Assembly (NCBI GenBank): GCA_016713035.1
Contig: JADJPW010000002.1
Span: forward strand, 248,001-312,000
DNA from: Verrucomicrobiaceae bacterium
GTDB lineage: Bacteria; Verrucomicrobiota; Verrucomicrobiia; Verrucomicrobiales; Verrucomicrobiaceae
Direction: 5' to 3'
Length of the DNA stretch: 64,000 nt
This document shows, in pieces, positions 41,834 to 52,076 of the stretch (positions are counted from its first letter, which is position 1; each line of letters opens with the position of its first letter). The translations under genes and the position numbers were made by a program. The notes under the pieces were generated by a model. It worked only from the letters and a program-made list of their open reading frames with translations, was not told the origin of the DNA and ran no database searches.

Positions 41834-42766
41834 ATGTCCGCACGCCTCAAATCACTGGAAAAAGACCTCGAGATCCCTCTCGAGGACTTCAACCTGATCG
41901 GTCGCAGCCCGGATGCGACGATCCGGCTGCTGGATGGTGGAGTGTCACGCCAGCATGCGACGATCCGGCGTGATGGCTCGCTTTTTGGGTGAGTGATCTG
42001 GGTAGTGCAAATGGCACCTTTGTGAATGATGTCGTGGTGAGTACCGCACGGGCGCTGCGACATGGTGATCGCGTGCAGATCGGCACGAGCCTGTTTTGTT
42101 TTGAAAGCGAGGATGAGAGTGGCTCTGGACACACGCAGGCTAGCACGACGCAGGCTCTCCATACCATCGCGCTACCGGCGAAGACGGTGAGGGGCGACGC
42201 TGTTGGTGGGCGATTTGCGTAATTTTACCGCCATTTCTGCGCAACTCAGTGCTGAGGAAGTCGCTGCGATGCTGCGTGAATGGTATGCGCAATGTGAGCA
42301 GGTGCTGAAAAGCCGCGGTGCGATCATTGATAAATTCATCGGTGACGGCGTCTTTGCCTACTGGAGTGGTGACAGCGCAGATGTGCGTGCCAAAGCTGCA
42401 GAGGCAGCGAAGATCCTCAGCTCTGCGGAGGCCAGCGATTCTCCGAAGCGCAAGTGGCTCAAAGAAAACATGAACATCGAGGTTCACTGCCACATCGGTC
42501 TCAATATCGGTGATGTGGCACTCAGTGCGATGGGACGTGGGATGTCCACAGCCGTCGGAGAGGCCGTGAATGTGACCTTCCGTATCGAAAGCCTGACGCG
42601 GAAGCTCCAGGTGCCGGTGCTGGCGGGTGCGAGCTTTCTCCATGGCTGGCCACAGGGGCTGGAGCTCTTCCAGACTGCGGGTATCCACGCGGTCAAAGGG
42701 CAACCAGAACCCGTCGAGGTCTATTCACTGATTGATGCCCCCACGATCACGCTGGGGGCGGTCTGA
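41834..42766 (+). CDS. FHA domain-class III adenylate/guanylate cyclase (two frameshifts)
   Basis: Three consecutive frames form one protein. The first is MSARLKSLEKDLEIPL with the FHA motif LIGRSPDATIRLLDGGVSRQ, to 41992. The second is VSDLGSANGTFVNDVVV with HGDRVQIG, from 41989. The third is LVGDLRNFTAISAQLSAEE with the metal-binding IDKFIGDGVFAYWSG and GLNIGDVALS, to 42766. The breaks are at T5 (41982-41986, one T missing) and G4 (42191-42194, one G extra). Fused, it is a phosphopeptide-binding FHA linked to a cyclic-nucleotide cyclase. It lies just upstream of the mre operon, so a link to cell shape is possible but unproven. Confidence 0.8.
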
Positions 42767-42789
42767 TTCTGGGGATTTGGGGCTCAAAT

Positions 42790-42811
42790 GGGCTCAAAAG
42801 CCCCTCTTTTG
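42790..42811 (+). terminator. Possible Rho-independent terminator
   Basis: GGGCT-CAAA-AGCCC followed by CTCTTTTG, 24 nt after the cyclase stop. The stem is only 5 bp, but the T-rich tail fits a terminator separating the cyclase gene from mreB. Confidence 0.5.
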
Positions 42812-42839
42812 TAAGGTTTTCGTGCGCCGGAAACTCTCC

Positions 42840-42867
42840 TTGACGGTCTTTCATGCGGTTTTACCAT
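42840..42867 (+). promoter_or_regulatory. Possible sigma-70 type promoter of the mre operon
   Basis: TTGACG (42840-42845) and TACCAT (42862-42867) are 16 nt apart, about 140 nt upstream of mreB. The -10 box is weak, so this is a tentative call. Confidence 0.3.
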
Positions 42868-43009
42868 CGCCACGCCCTGAATTTCATGGGGCGGACAGGC
42901 TTTTCGAGATTTTTAAAATGGTTGGAACTGGCCGCTGCCTCTCCGGATTTTTGGGCGAGTCATTTTTGTATTTCCCTCTCTCTCAAAACTTTTTTCCCAT
43001 TTCTAATTC

Positions 43010-44041
43010 ATGCTAGCCAGACTTTTTGGTTTCGTGGCCAACGACATCGGTATCGATCTCGGAACGGCCAACACACTCGTTTATGTTAAAGATCACGGCA
43101 TCGTTTTGCGCGAGCCGTCAGTCGTCGCGGTGAAGACCGGGACGAATGAAGTCGTCGCTGTCGGTGATGATGCCAAGCGCATGCTCGGACGTACACCAGG
43201 TGGCATCACCGCGATCCGTCCGCTCAAAGATGGTGTCATCGCAGACTTCCGCGTGACGGAGGCGATGCTGCGCCACTTCATCCGTAAGGTACAAGGCGGA
43301 CGCCGTCCGATGCGTGGCCCGCGTGTCGTCATCGCGGTGCCATCTGGCATCACGGAGGTCGAAAAGCGTGCAGTTATCGAAAGTGCCCAGCAAGCTGGTG
43401 CACGTGAAGTGCATCTCATGGAGGAGCCCATGGCTGCTGCGATCGGTGTCGGCTTGCCTGTGCAGGAAGCAGCGGGCAATATGATCGTCGATATCGGCGG
43501 TGGCACCACGGAGGTGGCCATCATCTCGCTCTCAGGCATTGTTTACAGCCGCAGTGTGCGTGTGGCAGGTGATGAGCTCGATGATTCGATCATCAACTAC
43601 ATGAAGCGTGCTTATAACCTCATGATCGGTGAGCGCACGGCTGAGGAGATCAAGCTGCGCATCGGTAGTGCCTTCCCGCTGGGCAAAGAGACGACGATGG
43701 AAGTCAAAGGCCGCGATATGGTCGCTGGCTTGCCCAAGACGATCACCATCACCAGTCAAGAGGTGCGTGAAGCGATGCTGGAGCCGCTCAATGCGATCAT
43801 TGATGCAGTGCGCACCACACTGGAGCGCTGCCCGCCGGAGCTCTCAGCCGACCTTGTCGATCGTGGCATCATGCTGGCAGGTGGCGGAGCTTTGCTGCGC
43901 GGCCTCGACAAACTTCTCCAAGAAGAAACAGCGCTCCCAGTGCATGTGGCGGAAGATCCGCTCAGCGCCGTGGGCGAAGGAACGGGCCGCGTGCTCAATG
44001 AGCTGGAGTTCCTGCGGAAAGTCAGCACCACGGAAGTTTAG
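43010..44041 (+). CDS. mreB: Rod-shape determining protein MreB
   Basis: This 343-residue actin homologue has the phosphate-binding motif DIGIDLGTANTLVYV. Other actin-fold motifs are VIAVPSGITEVEKRAV, MEEPMAAAIGVGLPV, MIVDIGGGTTEVA and GGGALLRGLD. It has the standard length and no truncation. MreB polymerises under the membrane with ATP and guides side-wall synthesis, so the organism is probably rod-shaped. It heads mreB-mreC-mreD-mrdA. Confidence 0.97.
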   Translation: MLARLFGFVANDIGIDLGTANTLVYVKDHGIVLREPSVVAVKTGTNEVVAVGDDAKRMLGRTPGGITAIRPLKDGVIADFRVTEAMLRHFIRKVQGGRRPMRGPRVVIAVPSGITEVEKRAVIESAQQAGAREVHLMEEPMAAAIGVGLPVQEAAGNMIVDIGGGTTEVAIISLSGIVYSRSVRVAGDELDDSIINYMKRAYNLMIGERTAEEIKLRIGSAFPLGKETTMEVKGRDMVAGLPKTITITSQEVREAMLEPLNAIIDAVRTTLERCPPELSADLVDRGIMLAGGGALLRGLDKLLQEETALPVHVAEDPLSAVGEGTGRVLNELEFLRKVSTTEV

Positions 44042-44136
44042 AAACCCAAGACGAGCGGTTCCGCACCGCGCGGTGTTTTTCTTCGACATAATAGCTGAAG
44101 GGAAACACCACGTCTCGCGGAGCGGCCCACACGGTC

Positions 44137-45033
44137 ATGAAAAAGCTCAACCTCATCGCGCTGCTGATCTTCCTCGCGGGGCTAGCCTCGGTGTTCACCT
44201 TGGACACACCCGCAACGCGGCAGATTCAGTCGCGTGTGTTGAGCATCTTTTCGCCCTTCATTCATAGTAGTGAGGCATTGGAGAGTACAGCAGCCTCAGT
44301 GATGGCCGCACCACTCGATGCGAAGGCTCTGAAGCGTGACAATGAAGACCTGCGTGTGCAGGTGGAGCGTCTCCGCATCATCCAGCAGAAGTACAATCAG
44401 GTCACGGAAGAGAATGCCAAGCTGCTGAAGCTCATCGACTTCAAACAGGCTAGTCCATTCAAAATGACGCCAGCCAAAGTGATCCGCCGCAATGCGAGCA
44501 CCTGGTGGAATAACATCATCATCGACAAAGGTTCACTCGATGGCATCGGCACTGATAGCCCGGTCATCACGTCGGTGGGACTCGTCGGTAAGACTTCCAC
44601 CCTAGCGCCGCACATGGCAAAGGTGATCCTACTCACTGATGAGCTGTGCTGTGTGTCCGCACGTATCGAGGGAACTCTGGAGCAAGGCCTTCTCTACGGC
44701 GAGCGAGCAGCGCTGGACATCAAACCGGATTTGCGCCTTCGCTTTTTAAATCTCAATGCCGTGGTCAATGCCGGCTTCGGTGTGTACTCGACGGGGGAAG
44801 GCGGCGTGTTCCCGAAGGATCTCTTGCTGGGCAGAGTGAAGCGCTTTGAGAACAAAGAAATCACGGGTGAGGCTATTATCGAACCTGCGGTGGACTTTTC
44901 GACACTGGAGTATGTCTTTGTGATCGAGATGCAGAAAGGCGAAGCCGCTCCATCCGACATCGCACCCGCTCCCGCCGCGCCCCAGCAGACCACAGCGCCA
45001 GCGAGCCCACCCACGGCTCCTGGAAACCCCTGA
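44137..45033 (+). CDS. mreC: Rod-shape determining protein MreC
   Basis: The 298-residue protein has a short cytoplasmic start and one membrane span (LIALLIFLAGLASVF). A coiled coil follows (LKRDNEDLRVQVERLRIIQQ). The periplasmic beta domain contains GSLDGIGTDSPVITSVGLVG. A Pro/Ala-rich tail ends the protein. MreC links MreB to penicillin-binding proteins in the elongasome. It follows mreB by 95 nt. Confidence 0.9.
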   Translation: MKKLNLIALLIFLAGLASVFTLDTPATRQIQSRVLSIFSPFIHSSEALESTAASVMAAPLDAKALKRDNEDLRVQVERLRIIQQKYNQVTEENAKLLKLIDFKQASPFKMTPAKVIRRNASTWWNNIIIDKGSLDGIGTDSPVITSVGLVGKTSTLAPHMAKVILLTDELCCVSARIEGTLEQGLLYGERAALDIKPDLRLRFLNLNAVVNAGFGVYSTGEGGVFPKDLLLGRVKRFENKEITGEAIIEPAVDFSTLEYVFVIEMQKGEAAPSDIAPAPAAPQQTTAPASPPTAPGNP

Positions 45034-45051
45034 CGCACGACACGCACGGCC

Positions 45052-45663
45052 ATGATCTTCCACCCTGTCGTCTTTATTTTGCTCATCCTGACCTTCATCG
45101 TGCAGGAGTTCATTCCAGGGATCGAGATCGCCCAGTTTGCCACGCTGTTTCTACCGCCTTTTTTTTTCTTTGCGGCCTCCGTCGCGGTGCCATTTCCAGT
45201 GATGCTGCTATTGGCATTCTGCACCGGCTTCATCTGGGATGCGCGGCATCTGCCAGGTGTGAGTGAGGCCGTCGGCGAAGCGGTTGTTTTCTTTGGCGAA
45301 GGCGGTGGTGCGGAGTTCACCCGCTCGATGAATCTCCCCTTTGGTGTCTCCATCATTCTTTTTGGCATGCTCGGCACGGTGTTACAGGGCATCCGCCCTC
45401 TCTTTAAAAGAGGCCGGCTAGAGTTCCCCGTGGTGATGGTCGGCGTAGCTACTTTTTCTTGGCTGTTGGTGCAGTATGTCATCATGACCTTTCTGCGTGG
45501 TCGGTTGGAGTTGGTCCCCATGCTGTGGATCAAGATGATCACCGACACGCTGCTTGCCATGTTGGCTGCACCGCTCATTTTCCTGCTCCTCTACTCGCTG
45601 GCAAGGCTCTCCAGCTATGAGATCAAATACGAAGGCCTGAGATACCGCTTCGATGGTCGTTAA
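45052..45663 (+). CDS. mreD: Rod-shape determining protein MreD-like
   Basis: The 203-residue, very hydrophobic protein has about five membrane segments (VVFILLILTFIVQEFIPG, FFFAASVAVPFPVMLLLAF, WLLVQYVIMTFLRG). Sequence identity to MreD is low by eye, so the name rests on topology, length and place between mreC and mrdA. Its stop overlaps the start of mrdA by 11 nt, indicating coupling. Confidence 0.8.
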   Translation: MIFHPVVFILLILTFIVQEFIPGIEIAQFATLFLPPFFFFAASVAVPFPVMLLLAFCTGFIWDARHLPGVSEAVGEAVVFFGEGGGAEFTRSMNLPFGVSIILFGMLGTVLQGIRPLFKRGRLEFPVVMVGVATFSWLLVQYVIMTFLRGRLELVPMLWIKMITDTLLAMLAAPLIFLLLYSLARLSSYEIKYEGLRYRFDGR

Positions 45664-47902
45664 ATACCACTTCCGCCTCTATCTCTTCGCGCTCGCCATG
45701 CTCGGCGGGTTCGCGCTGCTGTCGTATCGGCTCTTTTCTCTCCAGATCACGCGGCGGGAAGAGTTCGCGAAGATCGTGCCCGGTGCCAAAGAAAAGCGTG
45801 CCCGTGTGCCTGGCCCGCGTGGCGAGATCAAGGACCGCAATGGCATCACCCTCGCCGCGAACAAGGCCACCTTTGAAGTCCGCGTGAATCTCTTTGAAGT
45901 CTTCGATGACTATCGCCGCACCCATAAAACGGTGCCAAAACACACCTTCATGGTGCCAGAGAGAGGCATCACGCGTGAAAAGCAGGAGTTTGATATCGTT
46001 GCCATGTTTGAGGAGACCATCGAGCCCTACCTGCGCCAGCTCGGTGTCGCCAATAGCTACGCCAGCCAGCAAGCCCGTGATGAGGAGATGAAGGGCATGC
46101 GCACGCACTTCCGCACCTTTGACAGCGGGGCTGCCGCACCGTGGGTTTACCGGGATAATCTCACCTTTGCTGAGTTTAGCCGCATCGCAGAGCATAATTT
46201 GGGTTTGCCAGGCGTGACCATTGAAGAGCGTGCCTCCCGTGTTTACCCGAAAGGAGCACTCGCTTGTCACATCCTCGGCTATGTCAGCCTGCCTGATGAT
46301 CAGCGGGCTGTGGCGGAAGAAAACATCAAATGGGATTACCCCGTGCCAGATGAGTATGGCGTCTCTGGTGTGGAAAAAAGCTTTGATGACTATCTGCGTG
46401 GTCGCCCAGGTGTGCGCACGATGCAGCTCGATCGCCGTGGTCGCATGGTCGGTGAAAAAAGCTACGAGCCACCACGCAAAGGCAATGACGTCTATCTCAC
46501 CCTCGATGCCCGCATGCAGATCGTCGCGGAAAAAGCCCTGCGTGATGGCAAAGTGGGCCGTGGGGCCGTCGTCGTCATCGACGTCAGCAATGGTGAGGTC
46601 ATGGCCACTGCCAGCGTGCCATCATTTAATCCGAACAAATTCATCCCCAGCATCAGCCAAAAAGATTGGGATGTGATCAACGAGAGCAAAAGCAATCCGC
46701 TCATGAATCGCGCCATCAGCCGCTTCGCACCCGGCTCGACCTATAAAGTGCCCATCGCACTCGCAGGCTGCATCGCAGGCATCCAGGGGCGGCGCTACAA
46801 CTGCTCTGGAGCCGTCACCTACGGCACCAATGCCATGCAGTGCTGGATTCAGCGTCAGAGTGGTGGAGCGCACGGCACGCTCGGCCTCAGTGATGCCATC
46901 ATGAAGTCCTGCAACTGCTTCTTCTACCGCTATGGCAACGACGCCAAAATCAGCCGCATCTCCGAAATGGGCCGTCTGCTCGGTGTCGGGGAAAAAACAG
47001 GCATCGAGCTCGAAGACGAAAGCGCAGGCATTTTGCCCAACCCCGATTGGCTCCGTATCCACAAGCCCGGCGAGCGCTGGAGTGATGGATACACGGCCAA
47101 TACCTCCATCGGCCAGGGCTTCGTACTCGCCACGCCGCTGCAAATGGCCTCCGTCACTGCCACCGTGGCCAATGGAGGCAAAGCATGGCGTCCGCACCTA
47201 CTCAAACGCGTGGTGGATGGCAGCCAGATCGTGCTCGAAAACCAGCCCAGCCTCCGTGGCGACCTCACCGCCAATGTGAAGGCCGAGCAGATCGAAATCG
47301 TGCGCAAAGGCATGTGGAAAGTCGTCAATGACCCTAGCGGCACAGGCAAATCCGCTCGCATCACCGGCATCGAAGTGGCCGGAAAGACCGGTACAGCACA
47401 GAATTGGCGTTTTGAGGGCAAAACCAAGATTGATGACAATCACACCTGGTTCATCAGCTTCGCCCCCTATCTGAATCCACGCTTCGCATGCTGTATACTC
47501 GTGCAAAACGGCAAATCTGGCGGTTCAGTGGCCGCCCCTGTCGCACGGCGTGTTTTAGAGCAATGCCTCGCCATCGACCGCGGTGCCTACCAGCCTGCCG
47601 TGGATGAGTTACAGCCCGCAGAGGGCCATTTTCGTCAAATCGAAGCCATCGCCTATGCCGATGCTGCCCTCCCGGCAGTGCCCGGCACCGACGACGATGG
47701 CGACACAGGCGCAGGTGCGCCTGCTACGCGTGAATCGAGCGATGAACCGGCCCCGCGCAAACGCGCAAAGCCCAACATCAACCGCAAGTCCTCCAACTCT
47801 AGCAGTTCCGTGCCCAAGGCCGTGCCTGTGCGGAGGGCCGCTCCTCAACCCCAACCTCAACCCGCCCAACCAGGCGGCTTCTTCCGCAGGATTTTCCGCT
47901 GA
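45653..47902 (+). CDS. mrdA: Penicillin-binding protein 2 (elongasome transpeptidase)
   Basis: This 749-residue class B PBP has an N-terminal membrane anchor (LYLFALAMLGGFALLSYRLF). The dimerisation domain includes RGEIKDRNGITLAANKATF. The transpeptidase domain has the active-site serine in APGSTYKVP (SxxK), KSCNCFF (SxN) and AGKTGTAQNW (KTG). It crosslinks peptidoglycan with MreB/C/D. A charged tail of about 120 residues (KRAKPNINRKSSNSSSS) is longer than usual. No rodA gene follows. Confidence 0.94.
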   Translation: MVVKYHFRLYLFALAMLGGFALLSYRLFSLQITRREEFAKIVPGAKEKRARVPGPRGEIKDRNGITLAANKATFEVRVNLFEVFDDYRRTHKTVPKHTFMVPERGITREKQEFDIVAMFEETIEPYLRQLGVANSYASQQARDEEMKGMRTHFRTFDSGAAAPWVYRDNLTFAEFSRIAEHNLGLPGVTIEERASRVYPKGALACHILGYVSLPDDQRAVAEENIKWDYPVPDEYGVSGVEKSFDDYLRGRPGVRTMQLDRRGRMVGEKSYEPPRKGNDVYLTLDARMQIVAEKALRDGKVGRGAVVVIDVSNGEVMATASVPSFNPNKFIPSISQKDWDVINESKSNPLMNRAISRFAPGSTYKVPIALAGCIAGIQGRRYNCSGAVTYGTNAMQCWIQRQSGGAHGTLGLSDAIMKSCNCFFYRYGNDAKISRISEMGRLLGVGEKTGIELEDESAGILPNPDWLRIHKPGERWSDGYTANTSIGQGFVLATPLQMASVTATVANGGKAWRPHLLKRVVDGSQIVLENQPSLRGDLTANVKAEQIEIVRKGMWKVVNDPSGTGKSARITGIEVAGKTGTAQNWRFEGKTKIDDNHTWFISFAPYLNPRFACCILVQNGKSGGSVAAPVARRVLEQCLAIDRGAYQPAVDELQPAEGHFRQIEAIAYADAALPAVPGTDDDGDTGAGAPATRESSDEPAPRKRAKPNINRKSSNSSSSVPKAVPVRRAAPQPQPQPAQPGGFFRRIFR

Positions 47903-47948
47903 AAACACTGCTTCTATTCTTCAACAGCCCTTTTTCCATCCTCCCTCT

Positions 47949-49533
47949 ATGGCACTCACTTTTATCCAACGCATCCGCGAGGCTCCTCACCGGCAAAAAA
48001 GACATCCGCACGGGCATCCGACTCGTCATCAACTGCGAAAAACTCGAAAACCGTGTCGCCCTGCTCGATAACGGAGCCGTCGAAGAGTACAACATCGAGC
48101 GTGTCGGCACCTCCAGCATCATCAACAGCGTCTTCAAAGGCCGCATCCGCAATATCGAGCAAGGCCTCAAGGCCATGTTCATCGACATCGGGCTCGATAA
48201 GAATGCCTTCCTCCATTTCTGGGACGCTATCCCCGCTGCTCTCGAAGGCATGGAAGAGGTCAATCGCCGTGGCAGCAAAAAAAAGAAGCGTATCGAGTCC
48301 AAGGATATCCCCAGCCTCTATCCCGTCGGCTCTGAAATCATGGTGCAAGTCACCAAAGGCCCTGTCGGTAACAAAGGCCCCCGCGTCACCACCAATATCT
48401 CCCTCGCGGGTCGCCTGCTCGTCCTCATGCCGCTCAATGACACCTGCGGTATCTCCCGCAAGATCGAAGACCCCGTCGAGCGTGCTCGCCTGCGCAAGAT
48501 CCTGGAAGACATCGACCTCCCAGAAGGCATGGGCGTCATCCTCCGCACGGAGGCCATGGGCAAACGTGCCCGCCACATCATCCGCGATCTGAATATCCTC
48601 ATCGAGCAGTGGAACGAAACCGTCGCCACACGCGATAGCCGTCCAGCACCCGTTTGTTGCCTCCAGGAGCCCGACCTCGTCGAGCGCACTGTGCGTGACT
48701 TCCTCACGGAAGACATCGACGAAGTCGCTTGCGACGACCAAGCCACCGTCGAGCGCATGCAAAAGCTCGCCGCCCAGATCAGCAAGCGTGCCAAGCGCCG
48801 CATCAACTTCTACCAGGGCCAGACGGCGATCTTTGAGCATTACGGCATCCAGAAGCAGATCGACAACGCCTTCTACCGCCAGGTCTGGCTGCCATGCGGC
48901 GGCTACATCGTCATCGACCAGACGGAGGCCCTCGTCGCCATCGACGTGAACACCGGCCGCAACAAAGGCCAGAAGGACCAAGACAAGCTGCTCACGGAAA
49001 CCAATCTCGAAGCAGCCGCAGAAGTCGCCCGCCAGCTCCGCCTGCGGAACATGGGTGGGCTCATCGTCGTCGATTTCATCGACATGAAGCACCGCAAAGA
49101 CCAGCAGGCCGTGTACAAGGCCATGCTTCAGCATCTGAAGCGTGACAAAGCGAAGACCCAAGTCACCCAGATCAGCCCATTTGGCCTCATGGAGATGACC
49201 CGCCAGCGGCTCAATGAATCGCTCGGCACCACGCTTTACGAACCCTGCCCCTACTGCAAAGGCCACGGCCAGGTGAAGACTCCGCTCACCATGTCCGTCG
49301 AGCTCCAGCGCCGACTCAGTGCCGTGCTGGGTCGCCTGCCAGAAAATGAGCGCAGCATCCTCGTCGTCGTGCATCCAGACGTCATGAACCGCCTCAAAAC
49401 CGAAGACGGCGAGCTCCTCGTCGCCCTGGAGCGAAAATATGGTGCCCGCCTCACCTTCCGCACAGACCCATCCTTCCACCGGGAGCACTTCACCCTGGTG
49501 AACGCTCAATCCGGCGAAGAGCTCAAAAACTAA
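47949..49533 (+). CDS. rng: Ribonuclease E/G family endoribonuclease (probable frameshift near start)
   Basis: From 47983 one frame is open: LLTGKKDIRTGIRLVINCEK, the S1-like part GRIRNIEQGLKAMFIDIG, the catalytic aspartates in VAIDVNTGRNKGQ and LIVVDFIDM, and a Cys pair CPYCKGHG. The first ATG in that frame is only at 48175, which would cut the S1 domain. An ATG at 47949 opens MALTFIQRIRE, which joins the frame if one G is removed at 47981-47982. Length and lack of a long acidic tail suit RNase G. The mre-rng neighbourhood also occurs in enterobacteria. Confidence 0.85.
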
Positions 49534-49570
49534 AGCTCGGTGATTTCACCCTGATGGGACCAGCCCTGGC

Positions 49571-49647
49571 TTGCCACCTGCAAAGACTGGCAAGCAGCGG
49601 CTGTGCTAGACCGATTTTGGCATAACCACGTTCTGGTTTGGCATAAC
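49571..49647 (+). promoter_or_regulatory. Inverted repeat and tandem direct repeats upstream of a DUF1501 gene
   Basis: CTTGCCA and TGGCAAG form an inverted repeat with an 11-nt loop (about 49570-49593). After it TTTGGCATAAC occurs twice as a direct repeat (49616-49626 and 49637-49647), 21 nt apart, which is two helical turns. This looks like a tandem binding site for an activator. The next gene starts at 49754. Confidence 0.4.
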
Positions 49648-49753
49648 GGGGCTTTCTGACATGGGGCCTGCCCTGGGGCGTATTTTCGGCAAAACAAGAG
49701 GCGATGACCTTTTGCTTGCCCCGAGTTTCAACCATCCCCCACCCCCGCCCCCC

Positions 49754-51074
49754 ATGAAAACTCTCCACTCCACACTCCCAGCTCTCCGCTGCGATCTATC
49801 TCGCCGCTCGGTGATGACCCGCATGGCACAGACCTGCCTCGGCGTGGGCATGCTGCCGTCGATGGAGCATCTTTTCAGCAGCAGAGCACTCGCTGCGGGT
49901 GAGGGCGCCGCCATCGCGAAGCAAGCCGCCACCGCACGCAATGTCATCTTCCTCTACATGACCGGGGGGCAGAGCCATCTCGACACCTGGGACCCGAAGC
50001 CGGACAACAAAGAGGTGCAGGGCCCCGTGAAAGCCATCAAGACCAGTGCGGATGGCGTGCAGATCAGCGAATACCTGCCACGCATCGCCAAAAGATGCAC
50101 CACGCCACGGTCATCAACTCCATGGCTACCAACACTGCGGCGCATGAGCAGGCGAATTACTTCATGCACACCAGCTTCGGCCTGCGCAGCACCATCAAGC
50201 ATCCAGGCATGGGCGCATGGCTCAGCTTTTTCCAAGGGCCTGGAAATCCTGCTCTGCCACCCTATGTCTATATCGGCAATGATAGCCGCCATCCAGGAGC
50301 CGGCTTCTTCGCAAAGAAACACGGCCCACTCATGGTCAATAACCCCGAGTCCGGTCTGCAAAATGTCCGTCCGCAAAAGGCGTCACGGATGAGCGCTTCG
50401 CCCTGCGCCGTGAGCTAGCAGGTGCTTTGGATGAGGACTTCCAGCACAAATGGGACACCCGCAACGTGAAGGCCTACTCGGATATGTATGACGATGCCGT
50501 CCGCCTCATGAAGAGCGAGGATCTCGTCGCCTTTGACCTCAGCAAAGAGCCAGAGGCGCTGCGTCAGAGCTACGGGCGTGACACCTTCGGTCAGGGCTGC
50601 CTACTCGCACGCCGCCTGGTCGAGCACGGGGTGCGCTTCATTGAGGTCAGCTTTGGCAGTTGGGACACGCACACGGCGAATTTCATCAACACGCCCCGCC
50701 TCTGTGACACCCTCGATACCGCACTCACGGCTCTCGTCACTGACTTGGAGCAGCGCGGCATGCTGGACAGCACCATGATCGTCGTCAGCTCTGAATTTGG
50801 CCGCACACCCAAGATCAATCAGAATCAGGGCCGCGATCACTTCCCCATCTTTAGCTCCGTCATCTTCGGCGGCGGGATCAAAGGCGGTCTGAAATATGGT
50901 GCCACCACGCCCGATGGTGCGGGCATCGCCGCAGACAAGGTGGGCCCGCCAGATCTCAATGCCACCATCGGCTACGCCCTCGGCTTACCGTTGGATCAAG
51001 TCATCTTCAGCCCCAGCAAGCGCCCATTCACCGTCGCCGATAAAGGCCAGCCGCTGACGCATCTCTTTGCGTGA
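49754..51074 (+). CDS. DUF1501 exported protein (two frameshifts)
   Basis: Three frames make one DUF1501 protein of about 440 residues. The first is CDLSRRSVMTRMAQ (Tat-type leader) with FLYMTGGQSHLDTWDPKP. After a lost A in A4 (50090-50093) comes MHHATVINSMATNTAAHEQA with GMGAWLSFFQG. After a lost base near 50371 comes VTDERFALRRELAGALDEDF with GQGCLLARRLVEHGVRFIEV, and VVSSEFGRTPKINQNQGRDH. DUF1501 proteins are sulfatase/alkaline-phosphatase-fold proteins of unknown activity, usually paired with DUF1549/DUF1553 cytochrome proteins. No such pair is present here. Confidence 0.85.
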
Positions 51075-51084
51075 GTACGTGCCC

Positions 51085-51979
51085 TCATGCTCGCCACTTC
51101 AGCGGCACCATCTCGCCATTCCAGGCGTGATCGGGCTGGTGGGTGTGTGTCGTGACCTCTGCGCCATCCTGCGTGAGTCGCAGCATCGTCCAGCCCGTGG
51201 TCGAGGTCTTTTTATCCGCCACATACGAGGTCGCGGGTGTGTTCAGAATGTGGACGCCCGCATGCGAAAAATAATCGCGGTGATGGATGTGGCCGTGGAT
51301 ATACGCTTTGACGTGCTTACGCGTCGCTAGGGCCTCCCACAGCGCATCGCTATCCTCCAGGCCACCGGGGAAGTGCAGGGGATCACCGCCCAGCCGCGGA
51401 TTATGATGCGCAAAAAGCAGCGCTGGCCGGTCCGCATGCTCATCCAGCCTCTGCTTCAGCCAGGACATCTGCGCCTCGCCGATCAGACCCTGCGTCACCA
51501 TCGTCTCCTTCAGCGTGTCGAGCAGGAAAAGATTCACACCCGCGAGTTGCACGAGGCTGACGTGCTTGGACATCACGGCGGGAGATCCGGGCCTCTCTGC
51601 GCTCAAGACACCGTAAAAAGCCTCCAGATTATCGTGATTGCCCATGGTGAGATGCAGCGCCACGCCGGCTGCACGCAGGGGCTCGATCAGCTTTGCAAAC
51701 TGCTCGTAGTCGCCCTTTCTCCCGTCTTTGAGCGCTAGATCGCCATTGATGATCACGGCAGCAGGCCGCTTCGGCAGCGCCAGCAGCCAGGAGATGGTGT
51801 GACGCAGATTTTCCTGAATCGACGCCTTCGGCGACTGCTGCGCTCCGATATGCGTATCATTCAAAATCGCGATCAAAGCATCATCCACCTCAGCGGCATG
51901 GCTTTGCGACTGAGACACCACCACCGCAGCTCCGAGCCTGGGTGATAAACTGGCGGCGTGATGTGAGATGCACGGGCAT
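51085..51979 (-). CDS. Tat-exported metallophosphoesterase (frameshift in leader)
   Basis: The body has the calcineurin-like motifs ILNDTHIG, VIINGDLALKDG, TMGNHDN, LLFAHHNPRLGG and YIHGHIHHRDY, so all five metal-binding blocks are present. The leader is in another frame: MPVHLTSRRQFIT from the ATG at 51979. It joins RLGAAVVVSQSQSHAAE if one base is removed from GGG at 51940-51942, giving a typical Tat signal. The uncorrected frame reads into unrelated codons upstream. The substrate is unknown. Confidence 0.85.
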
Positions 51980-52076
51980 AAGGCCCAAAAAACGGCCTCT
52001 GACGGAAGAATCTTCGTCGGCATGCGCTGGCGGCGTCTTGCCAGCACCGGAAACAGCGCCTAGCTTTTCGATTGTC

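Noticed and set aside
48175..49533. RNase E/G starting at 48175
   Set aside because: That start would remove the S1-like N-terminus, which is encoded in the same open frame from 47983; a frameshift near 47981 is more likely.
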